Counted from the stretch's first letter, positions 36,360 to 49,002 are shown. The stretch: 64,000 bases of DNA from Polytrichum commune (GCA_950295325.1 OX485809.1:3472001-3536000), one strand, 5' to 3'. The notes: generated by a model not told the origin, from the sequence alone. Made by a program: numbers and translations.

Positions 36360-37390
36360 GGGAACCCTCACTATCCATTTTGGGAAGGGGGTCGGGGTTT
36401 ATGGATCAGACTGGATTATGGGCGAGGAGAAGTCGGAAGCTAGTTGGGCCTCAGGAGTTCGGCGGCAGGAGAGTTTGGCAAGAGGCATTGTTCGGTTGCG
36501 GTGAAGGGAGATGGGTGAAAAAACAGGGTAGGAGGAGGGACTCTCCAGGGGTGCTCCTTGGCAGCTGAGGATGGCGTAGATTCGAGGGAAAAGTGAAGGG
36601 CAACTGGGGATTTTGGCAGCAGCTGGTGCTCCTGGGCAGGGCATTGGCGAGCCACCAATGTGAGGATTCGGCTAGAAATTCACAAGCCTGGAATGGCGAA
36701 TCTGAGCGAGGAGGAATCACTAGTATCAGGGATCGCACTAACCGAATGAGGAAGGCTCACATAAGTTGAGGCCGAGAAACCCACTGTAACCAGGTAGATT
36801 CAATCTGTAAACGCTGAGCGCTTAGGCAACTACCCTGGAGTCTGAGGACGAATTTGAACACTCGAAGTCTGATGGGTAATGGCGCTGGGTTATGAATGTT
36901 AGTGAGAATCAGGGGAATGCGGATAGGCTATGTGGAGGGAACAGAGAGGGGAATGTGAGAGGGGGCGAGGTGAAGCAACATTCCAGAGTGGGTAGTTTAG
37001 ATGTTGCCTGTGGGCGGCATTGGAGGGTGTGAATGGAAGTTGTTGTGTGAAGGAGGGAGTATGCTACCGGCCGAGACGGTACTCGGGGGTCAGAGAAGGG
37101 GAATGGCGAGAAGGAGGGAAGTGGAGGACTGGTCCGGACTGTAGCCGGTATCTGCAGGAATCCAGGGCAATGCCGAGAGGTGGTTGGACACTGGAAACTC
37201 CTGCCACTTAATTAGTGTGTAGACAGTGGATGATTAGGTAGGATATTAGTTAGATTAGGGCATTAGGCATGATGTATTTTCTTTACGATTACTTAATGTT
37301 AGTAGTGATGTGTTGTGAGTATGTACACACAGTGGGTGTTTTTAAACACTTACATACTGTGTGAATTAAATAAAGACTTATTGGCTAAGG
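36360..37390 (+). other. G-rich block, possibly transcribed, no convincing ORF
   Basis: It is G-rich on the plus strand from about 36,360 to 37,205 with only short frames. It is followed by an AT-rich tail with AATTAAATAAAGACTTATTGG, which resembles a poly(A) signal region, and a small imperfect palindrome around ACACAGTGGGTG...ACTGTGTG. It could be a non-coding transcript, a decayed gene 3' part or an LTR. I cannot choose. Confidence 0.3.
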
Positions 37391-37568
37391 TTTAAGCATT
37401 GGAAAATTGGGATGGAACCCTCAGCGAGAGGGATCAAGTGAACACATGTGAATCCCACAACCTCACCGGGACACAGACGCATAAGGGTGGGTGTTTTGGT
37501 CTCACACTAGCCATACCCAACCATATTCAATCCAATCCAATCAAACTTATGGTGGATGGTATTGTCAA

Positions 37569-38534
37569 CTATCTAATCCCCCCCCCCTTGTCCTCCAATG
37601 CCCCAATTTTGAACAATATCTTCATGTTTGGATCAAATTTGCGGAACTTCGTTCGAGGTGCATGTGTTGATGTTGCAGCTTGTGCAATAATAATGCCCTC
37701 TGCATAGATAGGGAGCACCGACTCCTTGGGAGGGGATGCCACCAACTCCATCATCATGCTAACAACGTGCACAAACATTTTTATTACATTGGGAAATGAT
37801 CATAATCGAAGCACTTCCATGTATTTTTAAAAAGCAATTAAATTGAGGCTAAACTCACTCAAACGGGATGTTCTTGTGACCTTCCAAGGAGGTTCCTCAT
37901 CCTCGTATGTTGGAGGAGGTTGTGATACAAGACCCGCTCCGGGTTGTTGTGAAAATGACTCACAAAGTGATTGTAACGTTTCCTTGAAAATGTGGTCATA
38001 TTGCTTCGTAAACAACAAGATGGCGTCCACTTTGCAGCATGCATGGATAGAGGCGCTTACACATCACACCCCAATGAATATCACAAAGAAAAAAGAAAAA
38101 GAATTAAACATGGAGGTGTTATAAAAACCAACCCTTGAAAATGGTGACATCCACAACGATCGATCCCGGTGTTGTTAATGCCTCAATAAGTAAATTGTGT
38201 GGACCAACCTATACAATACTTTCCATGATCATCCACAACATACACATACAAAACTTTATCGTCTTCTCTAAAAGCCATTAACAAGTTCATTTTCAAGAAG
38301 TTGGACATCCACTTCAAGAATTGGACGAATCAATGGCAATGAAACCAAATGGCATATGGGGACCGAGAGGCATGGTTTTCCAAATGGTCTAATACGCAAG
38401 CCATAAATAACTATGAAGTTTGTATTTAAGCCTAATGCAAGGCTGTGAATATCACCATCCGATTCATCCATAGACTCTTGGGACTCGTCATAATTGGAGT
38501 CACTAATAACCACATGTTGCAAAATGATGTTCAA
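37569..38534 (-). pseudogene. transposon-type coding remnant, minus strand
   Basis: Successive minus-strand segments look coding but are broken by stops and frame changes. One is ESMDESDGDIHSLALGLNT followed by LEVDVQLLENELVNGF and REDDKVLYVYVVDDHGKY (to about 38,190). Others are HIFKETLQSLCESFSQQPG to KVTRTSRLSEFSLN (37,827-38,030), and TKFRKFDPNMKILFKIGALE (37,569-37,778). The style suggests a decayed domesticated-type or transposon gene. I cannot name the family with confidence. Confidence 0.35.
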
Positions 38535-39639
38535 ACAATATCAAACCCCGTATCCCAAACATTGATATTGACAATCATTGTTCACAATCTAGAAATTGTA
38601 TTGGATTTGGATAATATAATATAATTAAAAATCTAAAACTCAAAATTCCTAAACTAATTAGCAAACCAATTTAAGACCTATTTGCACATCCACAATTACA
38701 AGAGGCCATGGGAGGGGGGCTAATATGGTCACCCCCAATAACACCACACTTGCATATCTATGCTAAATTCTTGGAATTAGTTATGGTAGATACCTATACA
38801 GTCACAGGGGGTGGGTTGGGTTGGGGGGGGGGGGGGGGCAATGTGGTCACAAACGTAGAACAAAAAGAATTTATTCGAACTCATATATGAATCAAGTTTG
38901 AGAAAAAAAACATAATTGCAAAGTGATATGAGCCACCAACCCAAAATCGTAGTGCACAAGGCTTGAAATCAAAGGCTTCGATAAAAGGGACTACATGTAC
39001 TGAGGTTTGATACACATTGGCAAGCACATACCACATGAGGGCATGAAGGAGGAGGTTGCATGGTCTCGGGGGGTTCACTGGCGAAAATCATAGAACAACG
39101 TGCGATAAAAAATAGGGTCCAATACATTCATTGTAGATAAATTTTATAAAAAATGTACATGTAAAACAAGGGGTTTTAAAGTAGTGAAACATGTTTACAT
39201 GTAAAATACCATCACATATGATTTTTTCAGGCTTTTTACATGTGAAATACCATCACCTTATAATCTTTTCTACAAGGTAAATACCCCCCCCCCCCCAATA
39301 AATTGGTCCCGAACGCACGTGTATGCAAAATATAAGAGGGAGTGAACCCCCCGAGTGCATGGTTGGGCAAGACTTGAGCTCAAACATGAATTATCATTTG
39401 CAAAAGAATGGGGATCACAACTGCACAAAATGGATCGGTATTACACTCTCTCCATTTGTGGTTAGCAGAGAACCACTAGAAAATCTAGGGTCCATTGGAA
39501 GGTTTGTCATGCCTCTCCCACGTGTCTTGTTATTTGTCACACCAAATTAAGTTGCATATGTTCAATCTCAATCGCCTATCATTTATCATGCATGTATCCA
39601 TTGGAGTGTTCACAACCACCCTATGTCCATTGGACTTTG

Positions 39640-40640
39640 TTGTGAATCACTAATGTAGCTCTCCAATTTGTGGCTAATGAGGTGTTCAAAGCCCCTACTG
39701 CGAAGAATTTTGCGATTGTTATGGTTGCTAGTAAGTAATTCTTAGTTGATTACATTCTCAAATCTCCGCTCCTTGGAGAAAATAACCATCTCCATGATGC
39801 TTCCTTCGAGATTCTCATGGACAAATTCTTTACTTTGGCCTTTCCTAACATGAACTTCGTGGCAATTTCTAAGCATTGAATTCGTAGTGGGATGGGTTCC
39901 ATGGATAGTATAATGGCCCTGAAATGCCATTTTGGGTTCAAATGTGTTTATGATACTCAATTTCTAAGGCAATCCAAAGACAAGGTTCAAAATGTCCATG
40001 GATTTTGTTGGAAATGAAGTCGATCTTGTGAGGCACATGTAGAGTGAAGGCGACATGAGGGAATGCATGGATCATGGTTGACCATGACAAGCGATTTCGC
40101 GATTGAACTATGATGGCATGTCATGTCTATGACAACAAACATTGCAAGATTCTCACCAAAGCCTACTGTGTTATGCAAGTGCAGGATGCCTAGGCTCAAA
40201 TTGCTTTTGGAAAAACCTAAATGATGTCATTATAGACAATGGTATCCCCAATGTTAACTTCAAGATGTTCATGTTGGATAGTGCACATGCAAATTGGATT
40301 CGTGTGAGGAAGATTTGTGGTGATGGTGATCTGTGTGTGCCTATGTAGGGTTGTGAATGTACATGCCCTTTCCATTGGTATGCCAATCTAGATAAAAGAA
40401 CACAAAAACACATCATTTTTTCTTCGTAGCATCATCACAAACAACTCTACAAGGAATACAGAGACGCCAAGAGTATAAAGGACACGGATGTCAAATACCA
40501 TGTGGCTTGTGTTTGGTGGTTGTCCTCAAGTGCGACCACATAGGAGGGCATCTACAACTTGTTTGAATGATTGGGGTTTTGGCATTATCATTATAGACAA
40601 TGGGGAGAACATGTGCTTATTATAAGTTTTTGATTTCTAG
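39640..40640 (+). pseudogene. transposase-like coding remnant, plus strand
   Basis: Frame-shifted, stop-containing coding text on the plus strand, best preserved at 40,200-40,330 (FWKNLNDVIIDNGIPNVNFK, then FMLDSAHANWIRVRKICGDG). It continues with ...CPFHWYANLDKRTQKH, YRDAKSIKDTDVKYHVACVW and WLSSS, ending near IYNLFE-LGFWHY. The pattern resembles a zinc-binding or MULE-like transposase segment found repeatedly in plant genomes, but this is from general resemblance only. Confidence 0.35.
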
Positions 40641-41589
40641 TTTTTATCTATATTCTCTCAATGTTTGTATAATAGTCTCGTTGTATTGGACTCTTACATT
40701 TTTTTCTTTTTAATATGTCGTGCAATCTCTCTAAAATATTGCACCCTAAATTTATAGACCAATTATATTCCAGTTCATACTTAATTTAGCCTCTTATAAG
40801 ATTAAAAAAATCCTCGCTACTCACATGTCACTGCTCACCACTCACATGCTAGTTTCCCTCCTTCCCATACATCATGTGCATCTCCTCGTGTCTAATCTTC
40901 CAAGTGCACCAATTCATCTCATCTCTAGGAATAGCTCAAAATTATGCATATTTGAATTATGTACAATGTGTGTTCATTAATATAAACTATTTCTTTCTAC
41001 ATGTTTTTCCCCTTCCTTTGTGGTTTTTAGAACCACTTTGTAATAATATATCCATGGAATGGCACGGGCCAACCAACATATAATAAGTTTGGTAAGTTTT
41101 AATGAATTGATTCATATTTCATGATGAGTGTTCACTTTCATTAAATGTAGTGTATCTTGATGCTATTGGACCACACGTAAAATATGATAATAATGTTTGA
41201 TGATTTTGGACATCGTTTCATCGGACATGGCTTTTGGTGTTTTTGGAGGCTTTCATCAACAATGAGATGTTGCAACAACTAAACGTCACACTCCAAACAC
41301 ATTATGCATTGTGCTCATGTGGCCAATACTCTTCCCACAATCAAATCCACAACCACACTTCACTCTCAAATCCACAAGATCGTGCACTCCAACTACATTA
41401 GGTCCGTGTTGCTTGCTTTGTTGTAATTTAATCAAAGACCATAGAGCCTACATTGCTTGCTTTAACTTATAGGTAATATAATGAAAGGCCAAATAAAAAT
41501 TGACCTCAAGGCTAGAGGCTTCCAAGCAAACACAAAACAAAGAGGAACTAATGAACAACGAGAAGGCAAAGAATGTGAAATGAGGAGGC

Positions 41590-41880
41590 AAGAAATTGAG
41601 AAGTTGAGAAGTTGAAAACCACAAAGTGCGAAAAAATTCATGAAATTGGTTTCATAAATTCATGAAATGGATAGAGGTAAAGGTCCACTATCATGAAATT
41701 AAGGTGTGCCACATGTCAAGTCAGTTTAGAAGAATCATGAACTAATTTACAAGGTTCATGAAATTGGTAGAACACTATTATAACATTGGTTGGGAATGTT
41801 CATGAACTAGATTGGAACCTTCATGAAATCGACTGTGCACTTTCGTGAAGTCATCTTACCAAAGCGTCATAAGGAAAACA
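41590..41880. repeat. cluster of TTCATGAA-like motifs
   Basis: At least eight occurrences of TTCATGAA or one-base variants in under 300 bases, spaced irregularly. It is a degenerate palindromic-motif cluster of unknown origin. Confidence 0.5.
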
Positions 41881-42224
41881 AAGTGGTGGAAATTATTTTG
41901 AATCCATGACATCATGATACATGTAGCGGAAGTCAATAAAACATGTGCAATGAAGATATGTTGTTTGGGATTGCACATTTTACCTATCATGCATATCATA
42001 ATGTTTGATTATAACAACACCTTATGAGAGAATGTGCATGGAATCAAAGAGCAAAGCACAACCAAGGTCGAAGAAAAACAAAAGGAGGAAGCTCCCCATG
42101 GCCATTGAAGAGCGGATCATGGAGGAACATGAGTAGGAGACGACGAAAGCCTGGAAATCGAAGGGGGGGGGGGGGTGATTTAAAGGCGAACCCTCAACCC
42201 CGCTAAGAACCCCCCCCCCCCAAC

Positions 42225-42290
42225 CTCAAGACCCCCAACGAAGACCCCATCTGAAGACCCTAGCCCAAGACCCTAGCCCAAGAACACCAC
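42225..42290. repeat. short tandem repeat around AGACCCTAGCCCA
   Basis: Two exact copies of AGACCCTAGCCCA with related AGACCCC units on either side, next to C and G homopolymer runs at 42,164-42,218. Confidence 0.6.
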
Positions 42291-42299
42291 CAAAGACCT

Positions 42300-44200
42300 A
42301 TGTCTTGGGAAATGATGAAGACCTAGTATTCAAACTTAGGACTTAGAAAATCTTAGAAAGTAGTTGAGAACAACTACATTAACCATCATATGTTAGTGGA
42401 AATATACATTAAGAAGTTGTTAGAGCCACATCTTTAAAACAAAAATTTGTTTATACTAAATATAGGTTTCAATGACATCACATTGTTATATTTAATAAAT
42501 ACGAAAATCAGTTGAAATAAGGTCATTTTAGGATATTACAAACTATAAAAAGGGGAATTAAAATACCCTATTACATTTCGTTCGACCTTGAACTATTTAC
42601 ATGAAGTGTCACAAAGGTCTTGATATATGTGAGAAACCACATGGGACTTGGAATTTAGAATTGGACACTTAGCATGACACTTGAAACTCGGCACATAGAT
42701 TCTCAAGATTTTTATTTAAAAATTTGAGAGCTCCGATTTGAGTCTTTCAATTAAAATTTACTTAGAACTTGAAGGCTCGAGGGTTGAGCCTTCTCATGGA
42801 TATGCAAGATAGGACCAAGGAAATAAAGAAATTTGAAAACTTTGTCAAGATGTGTGAGAAGAGAAATACCTTTGATATTTTGATATTTAGACACATGAGA
42901 TTGATATTTAGACATTTTGTAGAGCTTGGAACATTTGAATCATAAGATATTCATTGAAGGCATATTAACTTCTCGGAATTTGAAGAACGGTCAAACTTGG
43001 AAGCTCAAAAATACTTAGAATAACATTTGGAACGGGTGCTCAAGTACGAGAATAACTCGAAGTTCTAAATGAAGGTTGGAAGATTTGTGAATTTGGGTAC
43101 TTGAGGATTTAAATTGGAATTTGAGAACTCGAGCACTTCAACAAATGTGAGAGTTGACACTTAAAGAGTACTTGAAAACTTATTATGCATGCTTGGAACT
43201 TTTTCTTTTCTTTACGTGGATATTGGAGACTTAAAAGAATGATATAGGAAATCTAATTAGGACAAAGTGAAAATCATCATTGGAAAGGAGATTCAAGGGT
43301 GGAAGATGATTCATACGAGGCCGCCAAGTAGGCCAAATCATAAGGGTCCTCAATCAAATCAAGTAGAATTAATCACTGATAAATAAAGGAGTAAACCCAC
43401 TGATCACATTTGGTAACTCATGAAAGAATTCAAATTGAGGTCTTTCATCAACAGACTTGATATATAGGAGGATTTTCCACTTAGTTCATGCAAGTTGTAA
43501 GGAGGGTGAGGGATCACTTAGCTTTAATGTATTTGATAATAATATTGGAAGACCAAATCCTAGTTCTATCATAAAGACATCTAACTTTGACATTAAGATT
43601 TTAGGGGAACATAGGCTTATAAAAACAATCGAGCACCTACTACTTAGGAGTATTAAAATTAACCTTTGATAACCCATTCAACTAAGAGGAAATCTTACCC
43701 CTTGTAATTGATTGTGCGTATTTCTACCTTCATGGATTTTTGAAATTTGTGAAGTCTAATTCTGATAGGGGTGATGTTCATGAAATTAGTCAACAACATG
43801 TTACACCGTCTAAAGCTGAGGGTAGAAGGTGACCTCGACACTAGTGTGATATGCTCCAAATGCATATGACGTTGCCATGGATTTCAAATGTAAATGCTTG
43901 GAATTGGGAGGATCAAACTTTGTTTGCAATCAATATATGAGTAAAATAATCATTATATAAAATAAAAAGGGATTACAATCTTTAGAGACAAGCATTATAA
44001 AAAATAAATATTGGATAAAAATGGATATGATTTCAAAAGATTTTTTGACAATATATAATTTTTCAATATATGAGATGTTTAACCATATGTAATATAATTG
44101 ATTGGGCGTAGCAACTTCATATACCACAAATAGAATAGATTATAACAAAACAAGTTTTACACTAAGTAAATTTTAAACTAATTTTTTTCCGTTTTTGTTT
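42300..44200. other. intergenic, AT-rich
   Basis: Between about 42,600 and 43,200 the sequence is a degenerate mixture of ACTTGA/GAACTT/TTGGAA motifs. The remainder is AT-rich without shared repeat blocks or gene signals. Confidence 0.4.
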
Positions 44201-44484
44201 CAAGAGAGAGACAATCTCCCACAATTGGAAGCTAGAGAGAGAGGGCTTGGGTTTCTCTCCAAATCATTACAATGTAACATGTCACCATATGTGGTGGAAT
44301 TCATGTTATATTGATTCTAGATTTAGGGTACTTGGTTTGATAGTTCCATGTTTGCATCATCATCAATATGGGAATGTATGTGTCGCGGAGGACAATAATA
44401 TTGATCTTGTAAGCATTTTTGTGGTTGTAATTCATGTGAGTCTAAAATGGACATTGATTGTGAGAAATGGGCCAAACCTTCTAA

Positions 44485-44986
44485 GGGCCACTTCACACAC
44501 GAGACTGAGAGCCCGTGACCATTACACTTCAAGCACTCTCATTGGTGGAAAAGGCGGAGCCGGTCCAAGTTCGCTACTTCACACAACGCTTGAGGGACCA
44601 CCGGAGTAGGTGAATGCAAGATGGATGTAAAGTCTACATGGATTCCTACATGGCATCAAATGAATCATGTTTCATGGTCACTTGGACTATTCTCATAAAC
44701 CACCTCTTCGAGGTAGGCCTAACACAAAAGCGGGAGACCATGGCACTCCGAACACTCACAACGATTGATGTATTCTATTTTATCATGTACGAGGACCCAC
44801 GTAAATAGAAACCCATCAAAACAACATTTGGTTGAGGACCCGGTCACATATGGCTTCGCACTACACTTGAGGATCCGTGACCACACTACATGATTTTGGA
44901 GGTGTCTTGGGACGGCCTTTGGACACTTGCTTTTGGGCTCTCACAATTTCATGGTCATGGCTCTTGGCTCGTGTGTAAAGTGGCCC
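44485..44986 (+). mobile_element. family B Tourist/Harbinger-like MITE, intact
   Basis: Target duplication TAA flanks both ends. The left terminus is GGGCCACTTCACACACGAGA and the right is GGCTCGTGTGTAAAGTGGCCC, which are inverted repeats. Length is 502. Three-base TAA/TTA duplications and GGGCC termini are typical of PIF/Harbinger (Tourist) MITEs. Internal blocks TGAATGCAAGATGGATGTAA and CTACATGGATTCCTACATGG define the family. Confidence 0.85.
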
Positions 44987-45294
44987 TAAGATATAGCATG
45001 TCTCGTTCATTTTATACGTAAATCTAGGGTCGTTGTACATTGATAACCATTTATGAAAAGGGCTCATTTCAGGCTCACACACAAGTCACGTACCCTAGTG
45101 AAGACATGTACAAGGTGGCAAGGGATTTGTGTTGAAGGACTTGAAGGAATGGGGAAATATTATAGCTCTAAAATTCTCTGCCTACAATACCAAAGTGTTA
45201 GTGCAATTTGTGTAATAGAATTGACCAAAAAGTGCCCAAGTGGGGACCGACCAATAGGGGTCTAAACCCCACATATGTTGCCCTTTCATATCTA

Positions 45295-45903
45295 CAGTCT
45301 ACCCTCTATAAATGTTAACCCTTGGGAGTGGATCAAAGTTAACATTTATAGAGGTGTTAACAATTAACAATTATAAAATTACTTTTTTGAGCAATATACA
45401 AATCTTAACATTTATAAATATAAGAAATTGTGAAGAGTCCTTGTGAGAGAATACCATTCATAAAATTGCAAACCCAATCAAAACTTTATTCAATATCAAG
45501 TTTACAAATCACGGGTGAAGTATGAATCAATGGTTCTTTGGTGAGATTCATTTGCATGCACAACTTGCAAATATTTCTCAATCTGCACCAACAAACCCAC
45601 ATACTTGGACACATCACATGAACGTGATTCCATGTACCTTCTAATGGTACCAAAACTAGATTGCAAGTCACTATAAGATGGAATGGGTTCCACCTCACTG
45701 GATGTGTAGTTTTTATCATCCATATTATGGTTGTATTTCATTTGTTAACATTTATAGAGTCAAATTTACAAAGAAGGGAGTACCATTTTGTTAACAGTTA
45801 ACACGTTTAACATTCATAGTGTGCAATATGTGGGGAGTAGAAGAAAGTTAACATTTAGAGAGGGTTAACACTTATAGGTGTAACATTTATAGAGGGTGGA
45901 CTG
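45295..45903 (-). mobile_element. pogo/Emigrant-like element, copy 1
   Basis: Flanked by TA on both sides. The left terminus is CAGTCTACCCTCTATAAATG and the right complement is CAGTCCACCCTCTATAAATG. This is very close to the published style of Emigrant/Lemi pogo-like MITE termini (CAGT...CCTCTATAAAT). Length is 609. The interior has extra copies of TTAACATTTATAGAG in both orientations. It carries a 79-codon frame on the minus strand (see separate entry). Confidence 0.85.
45502..45741 (-). pseudogene. transposase C-terminal tail, 79 aa, internally deleted
   Basis: Starts MKYNHNMDDKNYT and continues EVEPIPSYSDLQSSFGTI, YMESRSCDVSKYVGLLVQIE, ending HQRTIDSYFTRDL. The acidic part present in the second copy is missing through an in-frame deletion of about 102 bases after KNYT. 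The final QRTIDSYF resembles the tail of pogo/Tigger-type transposases. The DNA-binding and catalytic parts are absent. Confidence 0.5.
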
Positions 45904-46038
45904 TATGTCTCCCCTTAAAATATCCCAAAACGAACCGGGGTAGAAACTAACTCATACGAGGACTAATCTTGGCAAAGAAAATCTTCATGCCTAGGTGTGG
46001 ACTATTATGGAGTCCTAAGCTTCAACGACCACCTCTGA

Positions 46039-46212
46039 AGCAACAACAGTGTCGAAGCCTTGAGCCATGCCACACAAATTGACCAGTACCAGAACATGGA
46101 TTTCGCATTGTGGGACGATCCATACGTAGTCTTGGATCAATACTTGGATAGAGAAGGGCTCGAGGAACTAATCTTGAAAGAGGACAATGTTTCTGACAAC
46201 GATTTGTCATAA
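46039..46212 (+). other. short coding-like frame, 57 codons
   Basis: An open frame without its own early ATG. It reads NNSVEALSHATQIDQYQNMD, then FALWDDPYVVLDQYLDREGL and KEDNVSDNDLS before a stop. The acidic, well-mixed composition looks more like a real protein fragment than the surroundings. It lies just outside the first pogo-like element and could be an exon of an unrecognised gene or a relic. Confidence 0.25.
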
Positions 46213-47433
46213 AGGACCTCATGGATTTATGTCTTCGATGATTTTCAGTAGAAAAATATAAACAAATATTTTAAAATGTATTTCATAATGCCGCCTCCGA
46301 CCTCTAGAATAAAAAATGCAACACTAAACATAGTACATGCGGATTGTGGCAAAATGTAGGCGTTTAAGAGTTTAAGAATCTCATCAATTGGAGTTTCATC
46401 CTTGCCTACTTGCTTTGGAGGCAATCACGGAGTTGAAGTTGCCGAATGTTTGCAAGCTTGCCGAAGTTGTCGAATGCTTGATGAACTTCTTGAATGTTTG
46501 TTGACATTGCTAACTTTCAATGCTTGCACCCACAACCCTATCCCTTGCACCACATGTTTGACCTATGAGCTTGTTTGAATTGAATAATTTGTATGAAGGC
46601 GTTGTGCCAACCATGATTATGTGCCACTTGAACAAAATATCATCGAACTCCTATGTGATTTCATTGTAAGTACCATAATCATCTACATGTACGTCGCCAA
46701 ATCCATGATTGTATGAATATTGTTGTTGTTGGTATATTGGTATTGTGGATGTAACAAAGTTGTAACTCAAACTGTTGCCAAAATTTTAAAGTCTTGGCCT
46801 AACTACATCCCCACTGTCAGAAACATCAGTTAGTGTGGGACCATTGGGTTTTTTCCATTTATGTTGGGTGTCGACCCAACATAGACATTGTAAGCCAAAA
46901 AGCTCAAAATTCCAACAAGGACCACGCATGTGTGATGGGACCTGCTAGAAGTGTTACCTAGAGGACATGTACAAGGCTAATATGGGGTTAAGCTCCTTAC
47001 ATGTACGACAAAGTGCAAGGAGGTCCGACTTTACGTTTTTACTCAAACAAGGGGTGAACTATGTATTTGTTGCCATGTTGGACCGAAGACTTTATGGTCA
47101 ACTCTAATGTGCCATTAAACACATGTTACGATTCCCACGTGAATGCATAATCCATGCAACCTCCATTGATCAAATTTAACTTTAATTTTACATTATATAT
47201 ATGATGGAATTGAAATAATATATTTACAATTTATGTATATCTAATGCATTTGAGAAGTATATTATTGTAAGACATTACCATTTTTTATTATATGAGCTAG
47301 AAATATCAATATCTAATCATCAACCCCTCCGTACAACACCTTGAGGTCCATAATGAATTACAAATTAACATGGACAACATTCGTACTATAGGAAGAGCTT
47401 ACATGCCAAATTCACAAGCAAAGTGCTAAGAAA

Positions 47434-47437
<4 letters not shown>

Positions 47438-47463
<26 letters not shown>
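47438..47463. repeat. (TA)n microsatellite
   Basis: About 13 TA units followed by GACAGACAGAGAGAG. Confidence 0.9.
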
Positions 47464-47468
<5 letters not shown>

Positions 47469-47761
47469 GACAGAGAGAGTTTTGCACAAAACAATCCACA
47501 ATTTCTAGGAATGTCCATAATCTAAGGACAACATTTTTCTTTAGACAAAACACAAACAAAAGACAAAATAAACACTTGGAAAAGTCTAGAAATAAAATAA
47601 TGGTACGTAGTTGGCAACACGTATCAAAATAGCCAAGGTACTATAGTGCTATGGTGGTTATTGGTACCTTAGCAAGTTTAACAAGGTTCAATAGATTGTC
47701 CCATTGGATACATCAATAGAATTTATATACTTAAACAAACAATGGGAATCTCAATACACTA

Positions 47762-48478
47762 CAGTCTACCCTCTATAAATGTTAACCCTCGGGAGTGGAT
47801 CAAAGTTAACATTTATAGAGGTGTTAACAATTATAAAATTATAAAATTACTTTTTTGAGCAATATACAAATCTTAACATTTATAAATATAAGTAATTGTG
47901 AAGAGTCCTTGTGAGAGAATACCATTCATAAAATTGCAAACCCAATCAAAACTTTATTCAATATCAAGTTTACAAATCACAGGCCGGGTGAAGTATGAAT
48001 CAATGGTTCTTTGGTGAGATTCATCTACATGCACAACTTGCAAATATTTCTCAATCTGCACCAACAAACCCACATACTTGGACACATCATATGAACGTGA
48101 TTCCATGTACCTTCCAATGGTACCAAAACTAGATTGCAAGTCACTATAAGATGGAATGGGTTCCACCTCACACTCCTCTCCCTCACAATCATCATCTGAG
48201 ACATTAGAAGTCCCACCAATAGAGCCTAAAACATCCCATACATCCTCTTCGGTGAGAGAGAGAGGAATGTAACTGAATGTGTAGTTTTTATCATCCATAT
48301 TATGGTTGTATTTCATTCGTTAACATTTATAGAGTCAAATTTACAAAGAAGGGAGTACCATTTTGTTAACAGTTAACACGTTTAACATTTATAGTGTGCA
48401 ATATGTGGGGAGTAGAAGAAAGTTAACATTTAGAGAGGGTTAACACTTATAGGTGTAACAATTACAGAGGGTGGACTG
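47762..48478 (-). mobile_element. pogo/Emigrant-like element, copy 2 (longer)
   Basis: TA flanks both ends. The left terminus is CAGTCTACCCTCTATAAATG and the right ends AGGGTGGACTG. Length is 717. It is nearly identical to the copy at 45,295 except for about 100 extra internal bases and small indels, so the two are recent relatives 1.9 kb apart. Both are internal-deletion derivatives of a larger autonomous element. Confidence 0.85.
47954..48316 (-). CDS. transposase C-terminal tail, 120 aa
   Basis: An open frame of 120 codons. It starts MKYNHNMDDKNYTFSYIPLS, then an acidic stretch TEEDVWDVLGSIGG...SDDDCEGEECEVE, then SYSDLQSSFGTIGRYMESRS, KYVGLLVQIEKYLQVVH and QRTIDSYF near the end. It is placed inside a pogo-like element, so the simplest reading is the last exon of its transposase (Tigger/jerky/CENP-B-like group) with the HTH and DDE parts deleted. 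It may be non-functional. The ATG is only the first available one. Confidence 0.5.
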   Translation of the reverse strand: MKYNHNMDDKNYTFSYIPLSLTEEDVWDVLGSIGGTSNVSDDDCEGEECEVEPIPSYSDLQSSFGTIGRYMESRSYDVSKYVGLLVQIEKYLQVVHVDESHQRTIDSYFTRPVICKLDIE

Positions 48479-48499
48479 TACTTCCAAAGCCCCCAAGAT

Positions 48500-49002
48500 A
48501 CTGCGAGGTATTTGAGCTTGAAAGTGACGCTTTCAAAAACTTTTTCTATTTCAATCAAGTTGAATACTTGGATTTTTTTTTTAAATATTTCCATTGATCT
48601 AAAAAACTATAAATAGTCTACACAATTTCATTCAAATTCATATGCAATCTACATAGTTTTGCAATCTACATAGTTTTGCAAGATTGTTTTTAAGAAGTGA
48701 GCCTTTTATTATCCACAAAGGGTTCATTGATGTCGGATTGCTAGGTGAGAATCATCACAAAATCAATCTTTTCATGTGAGAGTCTTCTATTACTCTCGAA
48801 GGTGTTGTCCCTCTTTGTGAATCACTTCCTGTACCACCTCATTGAGCAAATAGGTTCACAATTATCGATTGTGTTTGGCCAAGTTGGTGCTCAACTTGAA
48901 GCGTTCTTGCACCACTACTCACTACGAATGGTCAAAGTGCTGTTATTTTGTATTTGATTAGTTGCTATCAATAATGACTAACTCGATGGCATTCTTGCAC
49001 TC
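48500..49002 (+). repeat. dispersed repeat D, copy 2, left part
   Basis: GACGCTTTCAAAAACTTTTT, GATGTCGGATTGCTAGGTGA, GTACCACCTCATTGAGCAAA and AAGTTGGTGCTCAACTTGAA match 20,926-21,416. It contains a local duplication of GCAATCTACATAGTTTT near 48,650. Confidence 0.65.

Noticed and set aside
42039-42134. A 31-codon frame starting MESKSKAQPRSKKNKRRK with a basic, NLS-like stretch.
   Set aside because: Too short, no downstream exon I could join, followed by a G homopolymer. Possibly a relic, not supported as a gene.
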